Below, one piece after another: positions 22,083 to 33,289 of a stretch of DNA of 64,000 bases. A program made the position numbers and the translations under genes. Numbering within the stretch: the first letter of the stretch is position 1; every line of letters begins with the position of its first letter. Under the pieces are notes generated by a model. The model was given only the letters and a program-made list of their open reading frames with translations. It was not told where the DNA came from and did not search any database. Location: the NCBI GenBank assembly GCA_946894095.1, contig OX335665.1, positions 320,001 through 384,000 of the forward strand. Reading direction: 5' to 3'. Source of the DNA: Incurvaria masculella. Taxonomy: Eukaryota > Arthropoda > Insecta > Lepidoptera > Incurvariidae.

Positions 22083-22378
22083 AAAAACCGGCCAAGTGCG
22101 AGTCGGACTCGCACACGAAGGGTTCCGTACCATCTTACAAAAAAAAATACAAAAAAATCACGTTTTTTGTATGGGGCCCCCCTTTAATTTGAATTATTTT
22201 TAAATCTTACCTATTTGTTGTTATAGCGGCAAAATAAATACACACTCTGTGAAAATTTCAGCTGTCTATCTGTTACGGTTACTGAGATACAGCCCTGTGA
22301 CAGACGGACGGACGGACGGACAGCGGAGGCTTAGTAATAGGGTTCCGTTTTCACCCTTTGGGTACGGAACCCTAAAAA
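22083..22378 (-). repeat. family A repeat, complete copy
   Basis: Starts with CCGGCCAAGTGCGAGTCGGA, has the hairpin, a GACGGACGGACGG run near 22300, and ends GGGTACGGAACCCTAAAAA. This copy gives a good consensus length of about 296 bp. Confidence 0.85.
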
Positions 22379-22739
22379 CCGAGCATAAATTATTGATGTA
22401 CAGTCAACGAAAGGTTAAAGGATACATTTCCGGCTAAACGTAAAGATGAATGGTGTTTAAATACAACTTCCGATTCAATTTTGTTAGGGTTTTGTTTACT
22501 CAGCAGCTAGTAGACATCCTCAACTATGTTTGAATCTATACTTAACCCTACAATTGTTTCCAAAAGGAAAGTATTTCGGCTATTCATCTTTTCATTCAAC
22601 CGGATGTGTATCCTTAAACTCTTTGTTCGACTGTACAGCTGATTCTAAACATTAATTTGGATCAGCTGTTTGCTAAACGTCAGAAATCACTACAATTTGG
22701 CTTACTACCACCCACTTGACTACCAAATAGGTTAATCGT

Positions 22740-23570
22740 ACGGCCTAGGAGAACGTCCTACGACCAGGGGGGTTGCAGCCCCCGGGCCGAGCCGAGTCTT
22801 TCTCCTTTCAAACGCCAGCGACTGCGCAGAAGCAAAACTGCATTAGATTTGGGTTCTCTGGTTACTGGGCACCGCTGCCGCCGCCGCCGCCCGTGGTGCT
22901 TAGCAGTCACGACAGTTGCTACCGGCCTCCCACCAGCGGGTCTCACCGGTAGTAACTCAAGCATGTCATCATCCAGCATCACTCCAACCCAGCAAAAAAA
23001 AGAAAAAAAAACCAGCACCATCGTCCTAAGTAGGTGTATAAATACGCCAACTAGGACGCCGGTAACATCATCACCTCCGGCAGCCGTCACCCAGCATCGC
23101 GACCGACTCACCGCGTCACCCTGGGCACCTCCGGCAGCCGTCACCCAGCATCACGACCGACTCACCGCGTCGCACTGGGCACCTCCGGCGCTCCGTCATC
23201 CAGCACCACGACCGACTCACCGCGTCACACTGGACACTGACGATCAGCACCGAAACCAGCAGCAACATCGTCTTCATGGCAACTTGCCATTCGACTGGGG
23301 GAAAGTGATGTAGCGACCTAGCGCCCTCTACTGAGAGCTGCTAGATTCGCATGCCACAAATGCGACCAACAGATGCAATAGAAGCTAGTTAACATGGCGG
23401 GCGCTAGATGGCGCTACCAGCCTGAAGTCTATATCGCACTAACGAAGTTTCCCAGCGAGTTAACACATATACAACATTCAAATCACGACTAGCGGAGAGC
23501 AGCTGCGCAGCCGTGGGTCTCAAGACCTGACCCACCTTTTCATCTCTCCACAATGGTAACAATACTTGCT
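22740..23570 (+). mobile_element. possible LTR-retrotransposon remnant with tandem repeats
   Basis: GC-rich DNA with three tandem units of about 55 bp at 23070-23240 (CCGTCACCCAGCATCGCGAC...). A purine tract GGGGGAAAG precedes TGATGTAGCGACC at 23309, which is how a 3' LTR begins. The end of the block (GACCTGACCCACCTTTTCAT, 23525) matches 31640-31715, supporting a repeated LTR. No gag or pol domain was recognised. Confidence 0.4.
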
Positions 23571-23589
23571 GATGAACAGATAAGTGGTT

Positions 23590-23850
23590 TAGTTGCATTT
23601 CTTACCTACATGCTAGCTGTCGAACGACGTGTTATTCGGCCAAGGGGATGAACTTTACCAGTTAGCATGGTACAAAATGTTAAATATACAAGTCATTGGA
23701 AATGTTACTAAATGTGAGATTGTATCACTGACTTGCCTGCTCATCCGGCGAGGTTATTTACCACAGAAATCGGAATAATAATTCATATTTCTGTGTTATT
23801 TACCATGGTAACTCCTCTGACTGACGAAGTTAATCGTAAAAGTCAGGTAG
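23590..23850. repeat. repeat family I, copy 1
   Basis: CGAACGACGTGTTATTCGGC and the block TTTACCATGGTAACTCC match 24795-24885 and 25085-25115. In the second copy the arms (GCATTTCGTACCATGC and GGCTTGGTACGAAATGC) form an inverted repeat. Confidence 0.5.
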
Positions 23851-23913
23851 GTACGTAGCACCCGTTATCGTAGAGCATGCATGAAAATATGCAAGTCTGA
23901 AACGTTTTCTTAA

Positions 23914-24459
23914 GGTGGCCCATCCCGCTCATCTCCCCATACAAAAGGGGAAAGAAGATCACGCCCATATATCTTGTCAGAGATCTAAAATTTTCCTCAA
24001 AATAGCTTTATTTGATCGAACTAGATGTCTGATGACCATCGGCATTGTAAAATTGTGTTTGGTTTCCAAGTTAGGTATAAGGTCCGAAAGTTCGAATTTT
24101 TCGCGCGTTTTATACAATAACTTTGAAGGTGGATTACGCAATGATAAAGTAAGAACATCGTAAAAATATTAGTCATCAGACATAGCTTATTTAATCAAGA
24201 TTTATGATATATTTGGTTTTTGTTAGATTTTTGACTACGGCGGTCGTGGTTTACTTTTAGCTATAAGTCGTTTTGAAATTAAAATTTTCGTAAATCTTAC
24301 CAAATCATACATTATGCACATTGTCTTTTTTGTGGACATGTTGCATCTTCCTCATCACGGAGCCTGTCTTATTATTTGAAACAGAGAAGGTCCCAGAGCG
24401 CAACAGCACGGTTTTGTACCGTGCCCGCGAATGAGTTGGGCCCGCCGGGTTGGGCCACC
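23914..24459 (+). mobile_element. TTAA-flanked element, family C, copy 3
   Basis: 546 bp; ends GGTGGCCCATCCCGCTC and GCCGGGTTGGGCCACC; TTAA at 23910-23913 and 24460-24463. No coding capacity. Confidence 0.85.
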
Positions 24460-24794
24460 TTAAGGTAGAAGCGAAAGAGAACGCTGCGATCGAACCGTAT
24501 AGCGTTCCATATCTATGCCTTCCCCTCCGGGAAAACGGCGTGATGCATGTCGCACCTTCCAATCTGTAGATACCATCGATGTAGATATCCTTGATCTATC
24601 TACAGTGGCAACCTAGGCAGGTATAGATCAAACATAAAATGGCTCCATTTTATAAATGCGAACAGAATGACGAATAATGAATATTGTATAGGGATGTGTA
24701 AAATTATTTCTCATAATAGGTCTGTATATTTTATAAGCTCAGGGGGGTGAATGGCAGGTGAACAAGCAAGAGAGTGATTCAGTCTCAGTTTCAG

Positions 24795-25055
24795 CATTTC
24801 GTACCATGCTGACTGTCAAACGACGTGTTATTCGGCCAAGTGAACCGAAATGTACCAGTTGGCTTGGTACGAAATGCAACCAAACTTCAGATTTAGGGCC
24901 GAGTGCACGAAAGGACAACACATCAATCAACGTCAACGTATGATTAAACACGTCACTTTGTATGGACAGTATGGAAGGAACTCCATGCGGTTCACTAAAA
25001 GTGACATGTGTGAACATTGATTAACGTCATGACATCTCTTCCTGCAAAGGGAACT
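24795..25055. repeat. family I copy 2 followed by inverted-repeat element H
   Basis: 24795-24885 is a family I fold-back. 24897-25050 is element H, with AACACGTCACTTTGTATGGA in one arm and AAAAGTGACATGTGTGAAC in the other; the same element is at 56270-56429 (TGACGTGTTTGAACATTGAT). Confidence 0.55.
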
Positions 25056-25119
25056 CTTTTGGCTGTTCATTTGCTGTTCACCTGGCGAGTTATTTACCAT
25101 GGTAACTCCCCTGGATGAA

Positions 25120-25430
25120 ATCTCCGGGCGCGGTCCGGTTCGTCCTCCACATATTAGTTTGCTCGTACGCACCTACGCCGAGAGAAAGCACCCACTGTGA
25201 GGGTAACACTGGGGGCTGGCTGTTACGCCCTCAGAACCTCCGGGCACCCCGCGGGGCTCGCTGGCCTGGAAGAGCGCAGGCGGCGCGAGGGGTTCACCAA
25301 ACCGGACCTACCCGCCGCCGCCGCCCCCGCGCCCCCGCGCCGCCGCCGACTAAATCTCGGCAAAAAGCTCGACCCCCCCCCCTTCCCTCCCCGCGCGTTG
25401 TCTTCCAACTAACCTGCAACTCTATTCGGT
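25120..25430 (+). other. GC-rich block
   Basis: A CpG- and CCG-rich patch in AT-rich surroundings, with CCGCCGCCGCCCCCGCGCC at about 25311. Frames are open by composition only. It may be an old promoter or the 5' end of an element; no splice signal was convincing. Confidence 0.3.
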
Positions 25431-25510
25431 GTGTGTGCGCGAGTTTTTGCTATTGCGTGACTGAATATGCGCTCCTGGTGCTTCGCTGAGCGATTCCAAA
25501 ACGATTGTAG

Positions 25511-25578
25511 AAAACCGCCCAAGTGCGAGCCGGACTCGCGCACGAAGGGTTCCGTACCACCGTACAAGATTTAAATAA
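25511..25578 (-). repeat. family A end fragment
   Basis: Hairpin end only (CCGCCCAAGTGCGAGCCGGA). The SINE that follows at 25579 seems to have inserted into it, or the repeat is truncated there. Confidence 0.7.
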
Positions 25579-25641
25579 TTTTTTTTTATTATGCGACCTG
25601 ACATGGATGGCTAATACCACACAACTACCGTTATGATATTA

Positions 25642-26591
25642 TACTCCCTACAAACCAATCGTGCAGTCGGGGCCATAAAAGTTTATGAGCTAGTGAAGCC
25701 CAGTTGTGGATGCGCGATTATCGATAGCGGTATCGATAATGGTGAGTATATTTACTAGGGAAGTATATTAAATGTTTTTATATCTGCGCAAGTTTCAAAT
25801 TAAAATTAAAATTAAGTCGTCTGTCATCTAACAGTTTTTGTACGTACTACTGACTTGTTAAGTATGCACGAAATTATTATTACGCGAATTAGCTAGACTA
25901 TTGTACTATTTACCAACACTTCTTTATAATTACAAACACAGCTTACGTTCTGTGAAATGAAGAGTGTAACCCATGGGGGAAAGAGAATAGCACAGGGGAT
26001 TTCCTAGATCGAACGCAGTATAGATTCATTGGGAGATTGTTTGAGATGTGGGACGTTGTTTATGTAATTGTATTTATGAAATTTAATTATATTTATCAAT
26101 TTTAATTTTAGTGTGCTACGCTGGCTCAGCAAAAACTGGTTTCATACCTGATGCTGAATTGGTTTTTAAGGCAGTTAAGTCCAACAATGCAGATTACCAC
26201 ACAGAGATGGATTCCGAACGATACACGAAGTGGTTCTTAGACTTGCTACACATTTTAGAAGAACCACCTGTACATACATATGATTTTTGTACTGCTTTCA
26301 TAAGTTTTTTTTTAATATTAACCTTTGCATAAATAAAAAACCTGTTAGATGACAGACGATTTAATTTTTATTTTTATTTGAAAATTGCGCAAACATAAAA
26401 AATGTTAAATATACTTCCCTAGTAAATATACTCACCATCCATCAGGGATAAGACGAATATTTGACAATGTATCTTGTTCATGAAATCATGAAATATCTAT
26501 CGACGCTATCGATAATCGCGGATCCACAACTGGGCTTCACTAGCTCATAAACTTTTATGGCCCCGACTGCACGTTTGGTTTGTAGGGAGTA
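25642..26591. mobile_element. Tc1/mariner-type element, 950 bp, with transposase remnant
   Basis: Flanked by TA (25640-25641, 26592-26593) inside a SINE. Ends TACTCCCTACAAACC and GGTTTGTAGGGAGTA are part of inverted repeats about 200 bp long, the right arm carrying an extra stretch near 26440-26500. Between them, 26111-26332 encodes a transposase piece (SAKTGFIPDAELVFKAVKSN, ADYHTEMDSERYTKWF) similar to the DDE region of IS630/Tc1-type transposases as I remember them; it then runs into the right arm. The rest of the transposase is missing, so the copy is non-autonomous. Confidence 0.85.
26111..26332 (+). pseudogene. truncated DDE transposase (Tc1/mariner-IS630 type)
   Basis: About 73 residues remain of a protein normally 300 or more. 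DYHTEMDSERYTKWF matches the segment just before the second catalytic aspartate in these transposases. No complete catalytic set is present. See the enclosing element at 25642-26591. Confidence 0.7.
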
Positions 26592-27009
26592 TAGCCCAAT
26601 AGACCACATTCCCAAAGGAATTAGGTGCCATGCCAGGACCTTCCCTTTATGAGCACGGCTACATTGAACTGGATGGAAAACACGGACAATTTTTCATTGC
26701 CGCTTCGACCATCTTTTCATCCAATGCGATGGTACCAACCCGGGCGGGCTTAAACCCTACCACCTAGTAGGGGAAGGGGACCTACAGTTTTACATGGATT
26801 CCGAACCATGGAGCAGCTCGCATTCGTGACGAAATTCACTTATCGAACTCTGAAAGAGAAAGACAGTGGTGCAAGTTGGTATTGAACCCGGGCCTCTGGT
26901 ACGCTAGGCCACTCCCGCGCCACTAGGCTACGAGCCGCTCACGATTTACCTTTCCGTCAAATTGACTTCGACCTTGGAGTTAAAGGACTTGGGAATTATT
27001 TTACGGTCA

Positions 27010-27920
27010 CGTTTGCCTCCCACCGAGGGGCCAGCGAGGGGGTCAGTCACTTGAGCGAAAAGTGTAAACGAAGATTACCAATAGTAAATATTACCAGGAT
27101 TACCTTGTGATTTCTAGATTCCCAAGGACTGACAGAGATTCCTGTTGATTTATGACTCTTAAAGGACCACCAAATATTCCTAAGACATTACCAAAGATTC
27201 CTAGGAATACCGAAGATTCTTAGGAACACCAAATATTCTGAGATTTCGTAAAATTACTAAGGACAACAAGTTTGCTAGTAAATCCAAAAAATATTCAAAT
27301 TAGTTTAGTTTGAGCGGGGATTTAAAAAACCGGCCAAGTGCGAGTCGGACTCGGACACGAAGGGTTCCGTACCATCGTAAAAAAAATAATCACGTTTTTT
27401 GTATGGGAGCCCCCTTTAATTTTAATTATTTTTTAATCTTTACATATTATTTGTTATAGCGGCAAAATAAATACACACTCTGTGAAAATTTCAGCTGTCT
27501 ACCTGTTACGGTTACTGAGATACAGCCCTGTGACAGACGGACAGACGGACGGACGGACGGACGGACGGACAGCGGAGGCTTAGTAATAGGGTTCCGTTTT
27601 CACCCTTTGGGTACGGAACCCTAAAAAGGAACAAGAGTCTTGCAGGACGATGCCCGTTTTTAGGATTTTCGAATGATCCCGGGTAATTTCTTTGATTCTA
27701 GGAATACTCGAATTCCCGCCCCACTTCTGTGTCCTGCACCTAAGATTCCTGGACATTACCATTAATTTTATAGGGTTACTAATGATTTCCTTGGGATTCC
27801 CAGATTCCCTAAGATTACTTCATATTATCTTTGATTCCTCTGACCTAAAATTATTGAGATTACCAAACAGTTTTACACCAGATTCTCTGAGTGTCTGACC
27901 CCTCGCCTCCCACGTTGCCT
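27010..27920. repeat. degenerate ATTCCTAAG-type repeats, possible inverted-repeat element, split by family A
   Basis: Words such as GATTCCTAGGAATACC and AAGATTCTTAGGAACACC recur with drift at 27120-27250 and 27680-27860. The outer edges are inverted (GCGAGGGGGTCAGTCAC near 27030, GTGTCTGACCCCTCGC near 27890). A complete family A copy (27322-27627) sits in the middle. A minisatellite-bearing element is the likely reading. Confidence 0.45.
27322..27627 (-). repeat. family A repeat, complete copy
   Basis: Starts CCGGCCAAGTGCGAGTCGGA and ends GGGTACGGAACCCTAAAAA; the GACGGACGGACGG run is longer than in the copy at 22083. Confidence 0.85.
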
Positions 27921-27955
27921 ATCTCGCAGATAAATTGGGATTGGAAACCTTAAAA

Positions 27956-29608
27956 GGTCGACATATCTACGTTTTTAGGGTTCCGTACCCAAAGGGTGCG
28001 AACGGAACACTATTACTAAGCCTCCGCTGTCCCTTCGTCCGTCCGTCCGTCCGCCTGTCACGGGGCTGTATCTCATCAATCGTAATTGGTAGGCAGCTGA
28101 AATTTTCACAGAATGTTTATTTATTTTGCCGCTAACAATAGGAAAAAATAAAATAATCGTGATTTTTTATGTTAAATCTTGTAAGATGGTACGGAACCCT
28201 TCGTGCCGCGAGTCCGACTCGCAGTTGGCCGGTTTTTTCCAAATAGTGTCGTTTGTGAGAAATAGGATCTAATGCTGAAATAAGAGAGTATAATTAGCAG
28301 CTGTGATGATTTTTCGGCCGTCTAGTTAGAATCGCCCTCTGTATCCGTTTCCACGGCTGCTGGACTCGGTCCGTATGTTAATTTGTTTGTGTGTACCCCT
28401 ATCCTTGGCGAGGTCATTGTGTGCCCGCGGTGCGGAGTGCATCGACCACGGCGCGCCGCCGCCGCCGCGCGCGCCGCTACCGACTCGACGACGCACAACG
28501 GTTCAACGCGCCTTTCTGCGCTTTACTTTCTTTAGAGAAAAGGCCTGCCATCGCCCGTAGCTACCCTTCGAAGGCGAGTTCACGGACGGCCATGCCAATG
28601 CGCTCGAAGGTGCACGGGGAGAGAGGTAGGCGGTGTTGGGTGGGGCACAAGATGTATGGTCCGCCGCCGCCCGAGCACCCAAAACGCCGCAACGATCTTG
28701 AGTGGTTTATCAACGTTGTTAACTTGCTAGCGCCTTGTCTTGAGTTTTAGACTAATTCGAAATACCTGTCGACTTACATTTAGAGATTTGGATTTATCGG
28801 ATATATCCGATATATCGGTTTTGCTTGTAGTATCTAATAATGTTTTGTTTTTTTAGTAAACGTCACATTCACTAGAAATGACCTACGGGTCTGCTCATGA
28901 GTGTCCCACATGTGAGTCACCGGTAGGTCACTGGAGACGTACCGGTGACTCGCATGTGAGAATTTCAAACGGTCGACATATCTACGTTTTTAGGGTTCCG
29001 TACCCAAAGGGTGCGAACGGAACACTATTACTAAGCCTCCGCTGTCCCTTCGTCCGTCCGTCCGTCCGCCTGTCACGGGGCTGTATCTCATCAATCGTAA
29101 TTGGTAGGCAGCTGAAATTTTCACAGAATGTTTATTTATTTTGCCGCTAACAATAGGAAAAAATAAAATAATCGTGATTTTTGGCCTGCCATCGCCCGTA
29201 GCTACCCTTCGAAGGCGAGTTCACGGACGGCCATGCCAATGCGCTCGAAGGTGCACGGGGAGAGAGGTAGGCGGTGTTGGGTGGGGCACAAGATGTATGG
29301 TCCGCCGCCGCCCGAGCACCCAAAACGCCGCAACGATCTTGAGTGGTTTATCAACGTTGTTAACTTGCTAGCGCCTTGTCTTGAGTTTTAGACTAATTCG
29401 AAATACCTGTCGACTTACATTTAGAGATTTGGATTTATCGGATATATCCGATATATCGGTTTTGCTTGTAGTATCTAATAATGTTTTGTTTTTTTAGTAA
29501 ACGTCACATTCACTAGAAATGACCTACGGGTCTACTCATGAGTGTCCCACATGTGAGTCACCGGTAGGTCACTGGAGACGTACCGGTGACTCGCATGTGA
29601 GAATTTCA
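27956..29608 (+). repeat. recent ~1-kb tandem duplication with a 374-bp deletion in copy 2
   Basis: Copy 1 is 27956-28967, copy 2 is 28971-29608. Offset is 1015 bases for the first part (27956-28168) and 641 for the second (28542-28967), so copy 2 lacks 374 bases. I saw one base difference in the second part (TCTGCTCATG against TCTACTCATG). Each copy starts with a family A repeat; copy 1's is complete (27972-28238). Copy 1 also has a GC-rich patch (28420-28500) absent from copy 2. The shared part includes the palindrome CGGATATATCCG. Confidence 0.9.
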
Positions 29609-29636
29609 TGAGAAGACTGCCTGACGTTACCATTTA

Positions 29637-30185
29637 GGTGGCCTCGCTCAACACCCCATACAAACGTGGAAAGAAGATCATGCGCATATTTCTTGTAGAT
29701 ACAAAATTATACTCTTATACGCTTTATTTGATCGAACTTGATGCTTGTTGGCTTTATAAAATGCAGAATAGCATGTTTGGTTTCTAAGTTATAAGGTCCG
29801 AAAGTTTGAAATTTTCGCATTTTTTAACAGACTTCAAAAAAGGAGGAGTTCTCAATTCGTCGGAATATTTTTTTTATGTATGTTCACTGATTACTCGAAA
29901 ACCCCTGGGCCGATGTGAAAAATTCTTTTTTTAAAACAATTAGTTTGGACGTGAATTACTCAACGATAAACAAAAAAATAAGAAATATCTTAGTCCCCAA
30001 GCCTGGCTTGTTTCATGAAGATTCAAAATCAGTTTAGTTTTTGTTCGATTTTTGACTTCAGCGTCCGGGTTTTACTTTTAGCTATATAGTCGTTTAAAAA
30101 ATAATAATACTTACCATATCAAACACTATGCGCATTGATTGCATTGTGGACGTGTTGCATCTTCCTCACCACGAGGACTGTCCTT
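29637..30185 (+). mobile_element. family C element, diverged, with an insertion and a lost 3' end
   Basis: Left end TTTAGGTGGCCTCGC. At about 29823-29935 it is interrupted by AACAGACTTCAAAAAAGGAG and GATTACTCGAAAACCCCTGG, a repeat common in moth genomes as far as I recall. The 3' end is replaced by a family A fragment at 30187-30241. Confidence 0.65.
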
Positions 30186-30186
30186 T

Positions 30187-30241
30187 TTAGGGTTCCGTAC
30201 CCAAAGGGTGAAAACGGAACCCTATTACTAAGCCTCCGCTA
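30187..30241 (+). repeat. family A end fragment
   Basis: AGGGTTCCGTACCCAAAGGG through AAGCCTCCGCT; stops before the TCCG run. Confidence 0.75.
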
Positions 30242-30561
30242 ATAAGGCGCCTGAAAAAGTAGCTATGGTGACAAAAAATATATATGAAAATATATATATA
30301 AATAACGAAGCATGAAAGTATCAGTACATACCTGCTTAGCAATACGAAAACTGAACAATCTTTGGTTGCATTTCGTAGTTATAGGTGATTTAGGTTTCAG
30401 ATATAATTTTAGGCATATTTGTATTGAATTAAAAAAACAACTGGTTATTGTTGTATAATTAAAAGGTATCAATTTTTCTAAACAATCAGTATGTTCATCA
30501 GAAGGTACATACCAAAATTATGTTTATTAGCCAATCTAGATAACGCAACCACTTGGCACGG

Positions 30562-30662
30562 GCAGACCGACATATTTAGCATCAGAGGGTTGGTCTCTAA
30601 CAATTGAACCCAGATTTAGCCATTTACCTTATCGTGACCAAAAATGTCGTGACCTCCCGGAA
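30562..30662 (+). repeat. dispersed repeat R, copy 1
   Basis: CAGACCGACATATTTAGCAT, GAGGGTTGGTCTCTAAC, TATCGTGACCAAA and CTCCCGGAAT match copy 2 at 32018-32120 in the same orientation, 1.46 kb away. It could be a decayed LTR pair, but nothing retroviral was recognised between them. Confidence 0.5.
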
Positions 30663-30916
30663 TAGTCGTCTTCGGCACGGAAATTCTAGATATTGCGAGG
30701 CGGACGAGCAACTCGGCAACACAAATAGCCCGGCGCAGTGACCTTGCAACCTCGCCGACGCGACGTTTGACCTTCAGAATAGACGCTTCGCCGAATCGTT
30801 CCCGACGGACTTCCAAGTTGCGCCGGTCATGGCTCGCTCGGCGGAAAAACTCTCTTCCCGACCTGGGACCGGCTTGCTCTCGTAGCGACCTTAGCTTTCT
30901 CTACATAGAGCTGCTA

Positions 30917-31164
30917 TGCTTGAAAAATGTTGCGGCTTTTCACGCGGCGGGAAGAGACATTCTCCTACGTTTCGAGCCGATCGTTCAGCCCGTTGTCAAG
31001 GAGGCATCCGCCACGTTCGTACGCAGCAGAAGACTGAACGTGGCGCATTCATCCTTGACAACGGGCCGAACGATCGGCTCGAAACGTCGGAGAATGTCTC
31101 TTCCGGCCGCGTGAAAAGCCGGAACATTTTACCGATTACCGCGGTAATCTCAGAAGTATCATAA
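30917..31164. mobile_element. fold-back element U, copy 2
   Basis: Arms GGCTTTTCACGCGGCGGG and GGCCGCGTGAAAAGCC, GAGACATTCTCC and GGAGAATGTCTC; AGCTGCTA at 30909-30916 and 31165-31172 flanks it. Both this and copy 1 end with an ACCGCGGT palindrome. Confidence 0.75.
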
Positions 31165-31239
31165 AGCTGCTAGTTTGCTAGCTGCCAATAAATGCAGCAA
31201 ACTGATGCATAGAGGCTATGAACTGCAGCAGAAGTGGGC

Positions 31240-31580
31240 TCTCTCTCTCTCCGTGTTCTGACCACGGAGAATGCTCGTCGGAGCTGCATAACTCTGTCCC
31301 TCCGTCCCCTTTATACCATTGCACAACGCGGAACAGGCAGGAAACACACCCGTTCACTATCGACATTAAAAAGATCAGACCAAACCATCCTCTAATAGTT
31401 TATCTATAGGGATCGGTAAACTATGGAATGCACTCCCTGCCGAGGCATTTCCCCTAAAGTACAAACCTGGGGTCCTTGAAACATGGCGCGAAGAAGCACC
31501 TGACTCGAAAGCTCATGGGCGTTGTCGGGCGCCTTAGGAGGTCGTGGCGTTAGCCATATGACTCGCTTAACATAAAAAAA
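31240..31580 (+). mobile_element. Jockey/CR1-like LINE 3' end, decayed
   Basis: Matches the end of the LINE at 8290-8960 (TGCTCGTCGGAGCTGCATAA) and closes with CGCTTAACAT plus an A run, the same 3' terminus. The frame is broken in several places. Confidence 0.65.
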
Positions 31581-31639
31581 AGATGGCGCTGTCTACTGGA
31601 AGGTTTAACATATAAAAACACAAGCATTCTGTAAACAAA

Positions 31640-31720
31640 ATCAAAAGCCTAGAGGAGACCAGCTGCGCAGCTGTGGGTCTTAGGACCTGACCCACCTTTT
31701 CATCTCCACACTCTCAATAC
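31640..31720 (+). repeat. LTR-end-like fragment
   Basis: AGCTGCGCAGCTGTGGGTCT and GACCTGACCCACCTTTTCAT match 23490-23560. Confidence 0.45.
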
Positions 31721-32017
31721 TATATTGACCTTTGAAATATAAGCAACTTTTGGTGGACATCTTAGGGTTATTGTGTGACCTCGCACTCAATACTGACAAG
31801 ATATCGCTCCAGAGTCGAAAATCTACGAAAATAGCCCGCTAAGACTTCATCATCACAAGGAATGATCAGACGAATACAAAGAAAAGACGAAGAAAGGTCT
31901 TAGGAAAGAAGAAAGAAGCGCGAAACCGAACCGTCCTGGGAACTATAGACTGGGTCGGTTGTAGACTAGGAGGTCGCGACAAAAATGGTAACAATAACGT
32001 AAATGGCTGGCATATAA

Positions 32018-32120
32018 CAGACCGACAATATTTAGTATTAGAGGGTTGGTCTCTAACCTGTAAACTCCAGATTCAGCGATTCGCCCTATCGTGACCAAAT
32101 ATGTCTTGTAATCCCGGAAT
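32018..32120 (+). repeat. dispersed repeat R, copy 2
   Basis: Matches 30562-30662. Confidence 0.5.
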
Positions 32121-32189
32121 ATTGGGTCAGTAGCTCGCTTGATATATTATTATCATGACAGTACTTGGGTATTTAACGGTTGAATCACA

Positions 32190-32410
32190 AACAGTAGGAA
32201 AGGACCGTTGGAGTGACCGTGTCCTGCACTGGCGGCCGTGGACATTAAAACGAAGCGTGGGAAGACCAACCCGCCAGGTGGGGCAACGACATCAAGTGCG
32301 TCGGCGGAAAGCAGTGATTCCGTACCGCCACGGGCTGGGAGGACTGGAGAAAAATTGGAGAGGCGTATGTCCAGCTGTGGACGCAAACACGCTGACTAAC
32401 TGACTGACTC
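32190..32410 (+). mobile_element. decayed RTE-like LINE 3' end
   Basis: Encodes VLHWRPWTLKRSVGRPTRQ, like the KRSVGKPSARW block of the RTE end at 5474-6006, and finishes in CTGACTAACTGACTGACT, a simple-repeat tail. Confidence 0.65.
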
Positions 32411-32479
32411 AGACAAGGTTCATCCAATATTTTGCAATGAAACGACTGTATGTGATGCAGGGTATGGTCGAATGGTTGG

Positions 32480-32936
32480 TACCAGTGGTTGGCACGCTCG
32501 GGTGATGAGAGTTTTTCCTGTGTAGGTCCTGTGTAGGCTATCGTACGCACAGAAGTGAATAGCTGTGACCCTCGCGGGGAGGAGGCGGTGGTGGTGGCGA
32601 GCCTGTGGAAAGTGCCGGCGCTTGCTGCCGTCACGCGATTTCCTCCGGGCAACGTGCTGGCTGCCTCGAGCGGTCGCCGCTGCCGGTTGCGTGCGACGGA
32701 TTGACGCTATCCGTTAGTGGCGGTCGTCATTAAGTGCCGGTTGGTATTCGAGTGCATTTCCAAGTGCCATTAGTGAGAAGTCCATAAATATAAGTTCCAG
32801 TGTTTGTTCATTGAAAATTAATTTGGAATAGTATTGGTATGGACGTCATTTGCGAAATAATGCGACATAGCTGTAGTTCTGGATGTAGTCGAGCCACTTG
32901 AGTGACGTGTCGGTGGACGCGTTACGTCCAGAGCCC
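32480..32936 (+). other. GC-rich block, function unknown
   Basis: Contains GGAGGCGGTGGTGGTGGCGA and several short AGTGCC/AAGTGCC words. It could be a promoter, a first noncoding exon or an element's 5' region. No frame or motif was recognised. Confidence 0.25.
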
Positions 32937-33275
32937 CTAGTCCCAGTTGTCACCTAAATTGGCGTTTACGGCAAACCGATCGACTGGCGTTTTCAAATGA
33001 ATTGAGAATTTTAAGACCGCGCGCAGTGGGCATTAAGCGAATTAACATTTGCGAGTCCGAGTTTGATTTGACAGGTTACTCACCGTTGCCGTAAATGCGT
33101 CGACGTTGCCGTTTACGCAGACTCCGCGTTTTCATACAAATCGGCAGTTTGCGTTTTACTTTGACAGATTTAAGAAGTAAAACCATAGAATATCTAGTAA
33201 AAACTTGAATGGAGTTTGACGTTTTTACGTAACTTCGAAGTTCCGTAAACGCCAATTTAGGTGAGAACTCCGACT
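32937..33275. mobile_element. inverted-repeat element J, complete copy
   Basis: Ends CTAGTCCCAGTTGTCACC and GGTGAGAACTCCGACTG are inverted; arms carry GGCGTTTACGGCAA against GTTCCGTAAACGCC. About 339 bp. Other copies: 34123-35450 (interrupted) and 11155-11310 (half). Confidence 0.75.
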
Positions 33276-33289
33276 GACCACACTGTGCT

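Larger units (their letters stand above)
25579..26940 (-). mobile_element. family B SINE split by a mariner-type element
   Basis: The tail part is 25579-25641 and the body and head are 26594-26940, ending GGCTACGAGCCGCTC. Joining the two across the inserted element and one TA gives GATATTAGCCCAATA, the continuous SINE sequence found in other copies. Confidence 0.9.

Noticed and set aside
22849..23313. 154-codon frame as a host gene
   Set aside because: Low-complexity, made of tandem repeats, open in the antisense direction too, and adjoining LTR-like sequence.
30616..30816. Arginine-rich minus-strand frame as a gag-like gene
   Set aside because: The plus strand is equally open and no zinc knuckle or other motif is present.
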